DNA from: UBA10427 sp003500135
GTDB taxonomy: Bacteria; Bacteroidota; Bacteroidia; Cytophagales; Cyclobacteriaceae
DNA: 12,925 nt
Reading direction: 5' to 3'
Assembly: GCA_963966275.1 (NCBI GenBank)
Contig: CAWZYQ010000109.1
Coordinates: 1 to 12,925, forward strand
Made by a program: the position numbers and the translations under genes. The first letter of the stretch is position 1. The number at the start of each line of letters is the position of its first letter. The notes under the pieces were generated by a model. It had not been told where the DNA came from, did no database searches, and was given only the letters and a program-made list of their open reading frames with translations. Below are positions 7,030-12,925 of the stretch, one piece after another.

Positions 7030-7752
7030 TTACTTTTTCTTTTTTGGTTCGATGATCAAAAGATTGGCATCATACGTGACTATGCCCAGCATAATGGAAT
7101 TGATCAGTCGCTGAATAGGCACGGCATAATGCTGTCCGTCACTAATTGGATTGGGTTTCAACGGATCGCTGATCAGCGCTTCCCTGTTTTGACGATTATA
7201 ACCGTCAATGACCACAAAATGCCCGGTTGGTGTTCCCTTTATATCATCATACGTATTGGTATCGCCAATTTCACGGGCTGAGTTATACAGATATGTGGCG
7301 CTCAACCCGGTCAATATTGGTTGGTTTTTATTCAGGTAGCTTCGGATCAGGGTTGGGGTTAGGTCTTTGAATTTGATGCTTCCACCCTTTTCCAGAAAGT
7401 TGATATACGATTCAGCAGCAAATTGAAACTTCTTCGTGCTTTTGAACTCGAGTTGTTCCCTGAGTTTCTCAATCAGTTTTATTTGTTTCTGATTAAACCA
7501 TGTAGGGTCAAACATGTGCAGGTTGTAGGTAATGATTGTTACCTGAAAGCCTCGTTTCAATGCATCCTGGCCCAGTAATACGGCCAGTGTGCCCCCTGAT
7601 TTCAGTTGCTTTACCTGTCTGATGACACGTGATAGCGGAAGTGAAAGTCCGTAATACCCATACACCGCTTGGAGGCATGTCGGCCCGCACGTCACATCGT
7701 CCGGCTGGGCTTCTATGGGGACTTCCAGTAAGGTTTGTTCAATTGGCAACAT
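7030..7752 (-). CDS. C39-like (papain-fold) cysteine peptidase, cytoplasmic (240 aa)
   Basis: A papain-fold cysteine peptidase of the C39-like group. The catalytic set is visible: Q16 (oxyanion hole), C22 in DDVTCGPTC, H178 in PTGHFVVIDGYN, and D196 in ISDPLKP. There is no signal peptide, no membrane segment and no fused ABC transporter, unlike the C39 peptidases that process bacteriocin leaders. It is therefore probably cytoplasmic and could act as hydrolase, trimmer or peptidyl transferase on the product of the amide ligases. A TGA lies in frame two codons upstream of ATG 7752, so the start is firm. It is the first gene of the block and divergent from the sigma factor gene. The middle (residues 80-140) has a helical, Lys-rich insertion between catalytic Cys and His. 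A non-peptidase role, such as dipeptide or amide transfer, cannot be excluded. Confidence 0.8.
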   Translation of the reverse strand: MLPIEQTLLEVPIEAQPDDVTCGPTCLQAVYGYYGLSLPLSRVIRQVKQLKSGGTLAVLLGQDALKRGFQVTIITYNLHMFDPTWFNQKQIKLIEKLREQLEFKSTKKFQFAAESYINFLEKGGSIKFKDLTPTLIRSYLNKNQPILTGLSATYLYNSAREIGDTNTYDDIKGTPTGHFVVIDGYNRQNREALISDPLKPNPISDGQHYAVPIQRLINSIMLGIVTYDANLLIIEPKKKK

Positions 7753-7924
7753 AACTCATCATATTCAATCAAATCTTTGACGACTTTCCATGCAAAAGTC
7801 ACCCCTTGATGGAAAATATATTTTATACTATTGCCTATTAATAAATGGAAGGGCTTTTTACGATCCTTTGAAAAATATGATTTGCAGGCTATGCGAATAA
7901 AGCGCTATTTTATGCGCGGGAATT
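7753..7924. promoter_or_regulatory. Divergent intergenic region between the amidoligase block and the sigma gene
   Basis: These 172 bp separate two divergent genes and must carry both of their promoters unless transcription enters from outside. The DNA is AT-rich. Near-matches to the Bacteroidota -7 box (TAnnTTTG) occur on both strands, for example TATGATTTG at 7876-7884 on the plus strand with CTTTG just upstream, but spacing or sequence is off in each case. I see no strong palindrome and no precursor-peptide ORF. Confidence 0.4.
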
Positions 7925-8491
7925 ATGGCAACAGACAAGTTAAAACCATACTCTGATGAGGAGCTGATTGCTCAGTTTATCGAATCTGGCGACAATCGGA
8001 TGTTTGCCGCTTTATCGGCGCGATATGAGCAATTGATTTTTAAAAAATGCCTGAGTTACACCCAGGATCGCGATCAGGCAAGCGACCTCAGCCAGGAAAT
8101 CCAGATCAAATTGTTTTTACAATTGCCTCAATTCCGGAACCAGTCGCGCTTTAGTACCTGGTTGTATACCATCGTTCACAGCACCTGTATCGATTTTTTA
8201 CGCAAAAGAAAAAAGCAGCTTCACGAGGCGATCAGCGATAAGATCAAAGACGAGCTTCCGGATATGATTGAAGAAGCAGAAGAGGTGCCGGAAGCCCTTT
8301 CGGAAAAAATCATGGACGAGCTGCTCGAACAGCTCAACAAAGAAGAAAAAGTATTGCTGCTGTTGAAGTATAAGGAAAAGCAAAGTATCAAAGACATTAT
8401 GAATGCCATGCACCTCTCGGAAAGCGCCGTTAAAATGCGCCTGAAACGCGCCCGGGAAAGGGCCGGAAAGTTGTACCGGGCGTATAAGTGA
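7925..8491 (+). CDS. ECF-type RNA polymerase sigma factor (188 aa)
   Basis: A small sigma-70 family factor with only regions 2 and 4. Region 2 (about 25-97) includes ARYEQLIFKKC, the DRDQASDLSQEIQIKLF helix (48-64) and FSTWLYTIVHSTCIDFLRKRKK (76-97), the core-binding and -10-recognition part. An acidic linker (100-130) follows. Region 4 (about 130-182) has LLLKYKEKQSIKDIMNAMHLSESAVKMRLKRARERA, the helix-turn-helix for -35 binding. No anti-sigma factor gene with a transmembrane segment follows, which is the usual partner; the next 451 bp are non-coding. The ATG sits after GCGGGAATT without a real ribosome-binding site. The divergent arrangement suggests it could control the amidoligase block, but no shared promoter motif proves this. 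Confidence 0.9.
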   Translation: MATDKLKPYSDEELIAQFIESGDNRMFAALSARYEQLIFKKCLSYTQDRDQASDLSQEIQIKLFLQLPQFRNQSRFSTWLYTIVHSTCIDFLRKRKKQLHEAISDKIKDELPDMIEEAEEVPEALSEKIMDELLEQLNKEEKVLLLLKYKEKQSIKDIMNAMHLSESAVKMRLKRARERAGKLYRAYK

Positions 8492-8579
8492 TAGTTGATA
8501 TAAAGCCTCTTGTAAAGAATTCCAATATTTTAGAAGGCGCCTAAGTACCCTTACCCCATTCGCATATATATGTCATAAC

Positions 8580-8598
8580 CGTGCCCTAAGCAGGCATG
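8580..8598 (+). repeat. Small hairpin CGTGCC / GGCATG
   Basis: CGTGCC (8580-8585) pairs with GGCATG (8593-8598), including one G-U wobble, around a 7-nt loop (CTAAGCA). It sits just 5' of the larger inverted repeat and could stack on it in a structured RNA. Confidence 0.4.
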
Positions 8599-8602
8599 AA
8601 TC

Positions 8603-8688
8603 AAAAGCCGGCCGGCCTTTATCTCGGACAGAGGTATGTTATACCCCATTCCCTACTTTCGACTGACTTAAAACCCGGCCGGCTTTTT
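8603..8688 (+). terminator. Long-loop hairpin with 13-bp GC-rich stem and T-tail
   Basis: AAAAGCCGGCCGG (8603-8615) is the exact reverse complement of CCGGCCGGCTTTT (8675-8687), and a fifth T follows. The 59-nt loop contains its own hairpin, GGTAT-GTT-ATACC (8633-8645). A GC-rich stem ending in a T-run fits a rho-independent terminator for the sigma gene, 112 bp after its stop, but the loop is unusually long. Each arm is itself near-palindromic (GCCGGCCGGC), so alternative local folds compete. The pattern also suits a compact structured RNA. Confidence 0.45.
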
Positions 8689-8815
8689 GGCAAGGCTTAC
8701 TTATGAACGAAACAGCTGGTTTTAATCCTATGGGGTAAAGGATAAGGTTTGTTATTTTGTTTTGAATTTATGCATCGGGCTTCGTTTTACTTTTTAGTTA
8801 AGCAGACTTTAATTT

Positions 8816-8839
8816 CAATTAAATCGATCGATTTGATTG
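8816..8839. promoter_or_regulatory. 24-bp near-perfect palindrome, candidate operator
   Basis: The 14-bp core AAATCGATCGATTT (8821-8834) is a perfect palindrome. With one mismatched pair it extends to arms CAATTAAATCGA and TCGATTTGATTG (8816-8839), giving 11 of 12 symmetric positions. The centre lies 115 bp upstream of the hybrid sensor ATG, a normal place for an operator bound by a dimeric regulator. The AraC-type domain of that protein usually prefers direct repeats, so another regulator may be involved. Confidence 0.45.
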
Positions 8840-8942
8840 GCATTATGGAGCGGTTCAAATCAAATAATGTTTTATATTAGTTACGCCTGAAATTATGTGG
8901 CAATAAAAAGTATGGTGATTAAGTGTTTTTGATGGCTATAAT

Positions 8943-11711
8943 ATGCTGAATAAACTGATTGTAGTTTTTTCCTTTTTTTTGCTTTTCGCAATCAATTGCC
9001 TGTCACAAAATATACCCACGGTTGCCATCGATACCATCCGTGAATCGAGGCGACCAGAAGGGGGTTATTTGTATTATCCTGACCCATCCCGAAAGATGTC
9101 TTTCGAGGAAGTGATAGAAAAACCTTTCAGGCAGAGTGAGGTCATCGAAAGACAAAATGGTGCGGCTTATTGGTTTAAATTCAAAATCGATACAAAATTA
9201 ACCAAGTATACCTATGTAATTGGTTTCAATCGAAATGATTTTATAGATGTTTACGTACCCTTACATTCGGGTTACAAAAAGTACACTTTAGGTCAGTTTG
9301 TGTTTCGGAATCCGGTTAGCGATATGCGTGAACTTAATATTTTGTCTTTCAATGCTCAGGAAGTCGATTTTTCCAGACCTTTTTACTATCGCAAAACCAT
9401 TATATCTTCTGAAGGGACAAAGCATCTCGACTACCAGCCGGTTGTGGCGTATGTATACAGTTATGATGATGTTAAAGCCTCCGTGCTGACTTCCACCTTT
9501 AACCCGTGGTTGTATATGTACCTCGGCTTTTTGTTGTTGGCATTTATGCTATTTATTGTCAACTATTCTGTTACCAAAGACAATAACTTTCTCCATTACA
9601 GTCTCTATTTGTTGTCTGTATTCATTTACCACGCCAATCGCCTACCCATGATTTTCAATCTCTATGGTGAGTGGTCGGTCGACATACTGGCCTTTTATGT
9701 CAATCCGGTATCCAACATTGCCAGCATGTGCCTGTATTTTTACTTTGCTGTTAAGTTTCTGAATTATGAACAATTTTTGCCCCAATTATATAAAATCAGT
9801 ATCAGTTTTATCAGGTTTATTGTCATTGCCGGAATTCTTTATTTGCTTTTTATCGCTATCAACCCTTATGAATTGCTTCACGAGAAAATATTACTGGCAA
9901 TTCGGGTCATTTTTATTGCCATATCGATTATACTCCTCACGATTTTATATTTCAAAAAGCGCGATCTGATCTCAAGAATAGTGGTGGTAGGTAGTGTTGT
10001 CCTGATTCTGGGAAGCGTTTTTGCTCTGCTTTTAGGCAACTACATTTATTTTTTACCAACCGTGGTGGTAGAAACCATTCTCTTTGCCTGGATTGTGAGT
10101 TATCAGAATAAGCAAAAGGAAATGGCCCATCTTGAAAATCAGTTTGCTTTGCAGAAAATGCAGGAAGTAGACCATATGAAAACACGGTTTTTCACTAATG
10201 TGTCCCACGAATTTCGTACGCCGCTCACGATCATTCTCGGAACCATCAATCAGATGACAAAGGTCAAAAACCTCCCATTCGAACGCGAGCTAAATACCAT
10301 GCATCATCATGCCACCCGTTTGCTTCGGCTGATCAACCAGATACTCGATTTGGCAAAGCTCAATGTGGGTCAGCTGAAGTTGCATGCCGAAACTATTGAT
10401 CTCCGCCAATTTTTAGAGGATACACTGGTCAGCCTGGAATCCGGTGCAGTGGTGAAAGGTTTATCGTTCGCATTCAACATCCGGGTGCCTTCATCCCTTG
10501 TCAATATCGATCACGACAAGCTGGAAAAGATAGTTTTCAACCTGATTTCCAATGCTATCAAGTTTACGCCAAAAGGGGGTTCGATAGATGTCAATATTGA
10601 GCAAAAAAGCGACGAGGAAGACCGTTTGATCATTGTGGTAAAAGATACGGGTATTGGAATCGAATCCTCGCAAATGGATAAGATCTTCGATCGCTATTAT
10701 CAGGCGGAAAAGACCAATGAGGTGGTCAGTGCGGGATCAGGTATTGGGCTTTCCATGACCCGGGAGCTGGTTTATTTGCTCGGCGGAACCATCAATGTGC
10801 AGAGTAAAAAAGGCGAGGGCTCAATTTTCCGGGTTGAATTGCCATTGGAAGTGATTGAGCACAGGGGTGAAGCGAAGGCTACTGTCCCGGTCTCGAAGAC
10901 CCGCACGGTGGTGGAAAAGCCGATCGATTCGCAAATGATCAATAAGGAAAAAGATGGCCCCCGGGTGATGGCAGTGGAAGATGACCCGGACATTTTGCGG
11001 TTTATAGTCAGTTGTCTGGAGGAGTATCCTTACCAGATTATAACGGCACAGGATGGACAGGAAGGTTTGTCACTTGCCAGGCAGGAAGTTCCCGATCTGA
11101 TTATCAGTGATTTCTGGATGCCGGAAAAGGATGGTGTGGAGATGACCGCCGACATAAAGAAGGATAGGGCCACCAGCCACATCCCGATTATCATGTTAAC
11201 GGCCAATGCCACGCGCGATGGTAAGATTGAAGGCTTAAAAACCGGTGCAGACGACTACATTGTCAAGCCATTCGACCCGGAAGAATTACAGCTCAAGGCG
11301 GATAATTTATTAAAGCAGCAGGAGCGCTTACGTCAGCGCTTTGCCGAGCTGTGGCATCTTCCACAAGCAGAGAAATCGGTGAAGCCAAAAGAGGATGTAT
11401 TTATCAGTGAGTTCAGGGAATTGGTAGAAAAGAACCTCGAAAATTCCGAGCTGTCTATTCATGACCTCACCCATGAACTGGCGCTGAGCAGAGTGCAATT
11501 ATATCGCAAAACGATGGCCCTGACCGGTCAGTCACCCACTGACCTGGTACGCCATATCCGGCTGAAGAAAGCCGCGGTTTTGTTGTCCAATCCCGATCAT
11601 AATGTTTCCGAAACGGCTTATGCAGTAGGGTTTAGCAACCTTTCCTACTTTGCCAAAAGCTTTAAGCAGGTTTATGGCCTGACCCCATCGGAATTTAAAA
11701 AGCAGGGTTGA
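8943..11711 (+). CDS. Hybrid two-component sensor/regulator: 7TMR-DISM, HisKA-HATPase, receiver, AraC (922 aa)
   Basis: A complete signalling chain in one inner-membrane protein. In order: signal peptide (1-22, ending NCLSQ); periplasmic 7TMR-DISM extracellular domain (about 30-165); seven-helix membrane region (about 187-386, starting NPWLYMYLGF); a short coiled coil; HisKA with phospho-acceptor H422 in NVSHEFRTP; HATPase_c with N-box N533/N537 (NLISNAIKF), G1 DTGIGI (from D568) and G2 GSGIGLS (598-604); receiver with phospho-acceptor D723 in ISDFWMP and a KPF lysine block; and a C-terminal AraC helix-turn-helix (about 815-920, ending GFSNLSYFAKSFKQVYGLTPSEF). All key residues are present, so it should be active. 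The extracellular part lacks the beta-propeller repeats of classical polysaccharide-sensing HTCS proteins. Its ligand is unknown, and no sus/PUL genes are adjacent. The 3' end lies in a convergent terminator. Confidence 0.92.
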   Translation: MLNKLIVVFSFFLLFAINCLSQNIPTVAIDTIRESRRPEGGYLYYPDPSRKMSFEEVIEKPFRQSEVIERQNGAAYWFKFKIDTKLTKYTYVIGFNRNDFIDVYVPLHSGYKKYTLGQFVFRNPVSDMRELNILSFNAQEVDFSRPFYYRKTIISSEGTKHLDYQPVVAYVYSYDDVKASVLTSTFNPWLYMYLGFLLLAFMLFIVNYSVTKDNNFLHYSLYLLSVFIYHANRLPMIFNLYGEWSVDILAFYVNPVSNIASMCLYFYFAVKFLNYEQFLPQLYKISISFIRFIVIAGILYLLFIAINPYELLHEKILLAIRVIFIAISIILLTILYFKKRDLISRIVVVGSVVLILGSVFALLLGNYIYFLPTVVVETILFAWIVSYQNKQKEMAHLENQFALQKMQEVDHMKTRFFTNVSHEFRTPLTIILGTINQMTKVKNLPFERELNTMHHHATRLLRLINQILDLAKLNVGQLKLHAETIDLRQFLEDTLVSLESGAVVKGLSFAFNIRVPSSLVNIDHDKLEKIVFNLISNAIKFTPKGGSIDVNIEQKSDEEDRLIIVVKDTGIGIESSQMDKIFDRYYQAEKTNEVVSAGSGIGLSMTRELVYLLGGTINVQSKKGEGSIFRVELPLEVIEHRGEAKATVPVSKTRTVVEKPIDSQMINKEKDGPRVMAVEDDPDILRFIVSCLEEYPYQIITAQDGQEGLSLARQEVPDLIISDFWMPEKDGVEMTADIKKDRATSHIPIIMLTANATRDGKIEGLKTGADDYIVKPFDPEELQLKADNLLKQQERLRQRFAELWHLPQAEKSVKPKEDVFISEFRELVEKNLENSELSIHDLTHELALSRVQLYRKTMALTGQSPTDLVRHIRLKKAAVLLSNPDHNVSETAYAVGFSNLSYFAKSFKQVYGLTPSEFKKQG

Positions 11712-11734
11712 ACAATTTTAATGACCTGTTTTTT
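11697..11734. terminator. Bidirectional terminator between convergent genes
   Basis: AAAAAGCAGG (11697-11706) pairs with CCTGTTTTTT (11725-11734), with one G-U wobble, around an 18-nt loop. Because the stem is flanked by A-run and T-run, it can end transcription from both directions. It overlaps the last codons and stop of the hybrid sensor and of the membrane protein, whose stops are only 6 bp apart. Confidence 0.5.
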
Positions 11735-12872
11735 CATAGCTAATGATATGCCATTGCCTGGCATTTTTGATAGTACGCGATATAGGATAAAGCATCCAAA
11801 GCGAAACCAGCAAAAGCAAGGCAACCCCGAATTTACGGGGGAGCCTGGCATAAATCTCTTCCAATACTTTGAAAAACAGAATACTCAATAAAGGTACAAT
11901 CACCGCGATAAACCTGTCTGCTTCACCAAAATCAACAGGAAATCCTGCAATATTAACGGTCAGTACTAAATACAACAAAAACAAATAGATTATGACTATT
12001 ATTGATATGAGTTGGATAGAAGGATTGCTTTTAACAAAACGAATATAGAGATAGAGAATAGTGAATGCAATGATCAATAATAGGTAAAAAGTATATTGCG
12101 ATATTGGAATGAGTAATCCCACTAAGGCTACCGAAAAAGTATTTATATTTCCGGCAATATTTTTAAATAGATCAATTGATAATACGAAATGCTCGTGAGG
12201 TATAAAATACCATACAAAAATATTCCAGATAAACCAGCCTGAACATATCACCATGGCGAACCCAATTGGTTTTATCCAACGTGTATAAGCATTTTTTTCA
12301 TACATAAACATCCAGACTGAGGCTCCCAACACAATAAAGAAACCGGCATTGCGCTGTAAACACATCAAAAACCCGGTAAGCATGGCAAAATAAAGAGCGT
12401 ATTTTGTTCTGTCTGATATCATAACCTGGTCAACAAACACCAACAACAGGCAAAGGAAGAGTAATTCAGACCATAGAAAAGTGGAGATAAGCAGCAGGTG
12501 AACCCCCAACAGAATATGAATATAACAGAGGATGAAGAATACGGGCCGCTGAATGCACCTGCTAACCAGGCGGTAAAGAAAATATGCGGCAGTTATCAAT
12601 AATATTAGATGTATCCAGATAAAGATAGGGTGGATGGAGTTAAAAAAAGATAAAAGAACCGGAAACAAAGGGGGCCAAAAAAGGAAATAATGCCCGTCAT
12701 TATCTATTAATGAAAAATGATTGCCAAAGCTATTGGCCGCTGCCAGATAATGGCGTGAATCATCGGTTAGTAATAAGCCATTGCCATAGGTATAGTAATG
12801 AAGACAAAGAGCCATTAGTGCAATAGCCAGTGCCGCATAGCTTTTGGGTATATTTATTCGTATGGTTTTCAA
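11718..12872 (-). CDS. Polytopic membrane protein, GT-C glycosyltransferase-like (384 aa)
   Basis: An integral membrane protein with about ten hydrophobic helices spread over its length. Features resembling GT-C (dolichyl-phosphate-sugar dependent, PMT/ArnT-like) transferases are an acidic pair in the first outer loop after helix 1 (LLTDDSRHYLAAANSF, residues 34-49), a WPPLFP turn (67-72), and an acidic-Arg segment before a late helix (FGEADRFIAVIVPLL). In GT-C enzymes the first-loop acidic residues are catalytic. No close family is recognised and the C-terminal periplasmic domain is short, so the function is tentative: glycan or lipid modification at the inner membrane. The apparent start is TTG at 12872, with a TAA four codons upstream. 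The next internal ATG (residue 20) would cut into helix 1. The repeat directly upstream may explain the odd start. It has no visible link to the amidoligase block. Confidence 0.6.
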   Translation of the reverse strand: MKTIRINIPKSYAALAIALMALCLHYYTYGNGLLLTDDSRHYLAAANSFGNHFSLIDNDGHYFLFWPPLFPVLLSFFNSIHPIFIWIHLILLITAAYFLYRLVSRCIQRPVFFILCYIHILLGVHLLLISTFLWSELLFLCLLLVFVDQVMISDRTKYALYFAMLTGFLMCLQRNAGFFIVLGASVWMFMYEKNAYTRWIKPIGFAMVICSGWFIWNIFVWYFIPHEHFVLSIDLFKNIAGNINTFSVALVGLLIPISQYTFYLLLIIAFTILYLYIRFVKSNPSIQLISIIVIIYLFLLYLVLTVNIAGFPVDFGEADRFIAVIVPLLSILFFKVLEEIYARLPRKFGVALLLLVSLWMLYPISRTIKNARQWHIISYEKTGH

Positions 12873-12898
12873 TTTACTGACTTAGGCATTTACTGACT
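12872..12898 (-). repeat. 11-bp direct repeat, 16-bp period, at the membrane-protein start
   Basis: Read on the minus strand, AGTCAGTAAAT occurs twice (plus-strand 12888-12898 and 12872-12882), separated by GCCTA. The upstream copy is followed by G, creating an ATG that runs into a stop after six codons. The downstream copy is followed by TG, creating the TTG used as start. It looks like a slippage duplication at the translation start. Confidence 0.5.
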
Positions 12899-12925
12899 AA
12901 TATTTTTAATGTAGCAAGGCTCGGC

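Larger units (their letters stand above)
8552..8737. repeat. TACCCCAT repeat set (two direct copies, one inverted)
   Basis: TACCCCATTC occurs at 8552-8561 and again at 8642-8651. Its eight-base core occurs inverted (ATGGGGTA) at 8730-8737. The inverted copy could pair with either direct copy, so mutually exclusive stems are possible around the central hairpin. An eight-base match can arise by chance; the 10-base direct repeat is less likely to. Confidence 0.35.
8492..8942 (+). other. 451-bp non-coding region with several inverted repeats
   Basis: No ORF of note lies here. The left half (8530-8740) is GC-richer and packed with self-complementary sequence: a 6-bp hairpin at 8580-8598, a 13-bp inverted repeat with arms at 8603-8615 and 8675-8687, a small GGTAT/ATACC hairpin in its loop, and three copies of TACCCCAT (one inverted). 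The right half (8745-8942) is AT-rich and contains a palindrome at 8816-8839. It presumably holds the promoter of the hybrid sensor. The layout fits a 3' UTR or terminator of the sigma gene followed by a regulated promoter. A structured small RNA is also possible. Confidence 0.55.

Noticed and set aside
5583..7752. Graspetide-type RiPP cluster (ATP-grasp ligase plus C39-like peptidase)
   Set aside because: No precursor-peptide ORF is visible in the spacers and there is no ABC transporter. The ligase is of RLAN-RimK type, not the graspetide ligase type.
7753..7924. Exact Bacteroidota -33/-7 promoters for the divergent genes
   Set aside because: Only imperfect boxes were found (for example TATGATTTG at 7876-7884, one base too long, and AAGATTTG on the minus strand with too short a spacer). 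I report the region but not defined promoters.
8943..11711. Classical polysaccharide-utilisation HTCS regulator
   Set aside because: The sensor part is 7TMR-DISM with seven membrane helices, not the beta-propeller/Y_Y_Y type, and no SusC/SusD or glycoside hydrolase genes are adjacent.
1..12925. tRNA genes, CRISPR arrays, insertion sequences or prophage genes
   Set aside because: Reading both strands gave no cloverleaf-like sequence, no regularly spaced repeat array, no transposase or integrase motif and no terminal inverted repeats with target duplications.

Overview
The window looks like chromosomal DNA of a Bacteroidota bacterium (Cytophagia/Chitinophagia type). Three things point there: a one-protein hybrid sensor with a 7TMR-DISM sensor, histidine kinase, receiver and AraC domain; weak or absent Shine-Dalgarno sequences ahead of most genes; and moderate, AT-leaning base composition. 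There are no tRNA or rRNA genes, insertion sequences, CRISPR arrays or phage genes.

Layout. (1) 72-491 (+): a small exported protein of unknown function. (2) 495-7752 (-): a compact block, in transcription order C39-like cysteine peptidase, RLAN-RimK ATP-grasp ligase, GCS2-type carboxylate-amine ligase, N-formylglutamate amidohydrolase (FGase)-like enzyme, a 95-bp gap, GshB-like ATP-grasp ligase, then an FGase-DUF1704 fusion. The last gene is split by an apparent -1 frameshift near 1152-1185. Apart from the gap, junctions overlap or are 1 bp apart. (3) 7925-8491 (+): an ECF-type sigma factor, divergent from the block. (4) 8492-8942: a 451-bp non-coding region with a 13-bp GC-rich inverted repeat, smaller hairpins, a repeated TACCCCATTC and a near-perfect 24-bp palindrome. 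(5) 8943-11711 (+): the hybrid sensor/regulator. (6) 11718-12872 (-): a polytopic membrane protein resembling GT-C glycosyltransferases, with an apparent TTG start.

The block is the centre of interest. It carries three ATP-dependent amide-bond formers (RimK-like, GCS2-like, GshB-like) and four amide-cleaving domains (C39-like Cys peptidase, two FGase-like domains, a DUF1704 HEXXXH metallopeptidase). Each family is known. Comparative genomics of amidoligases (Aravind and colleagues) predicted that such ligases and peptidases cluster in peptide-synthesis or peptide-tagging pathways. I know of no experimental work giving the product of this gene set. Eukaryotic MATCAP, a tubulin detyrosinase, belongs to DUF1704, and tubulin tyrosine ligase is ATP-grasp. 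The block is therefore reminiscent of a ligate-and-trim cycle, acting either on a protein tail or on a small glutathione-like peptide. That is inference. The divergent sigma factor is a candidate regulator by position only.
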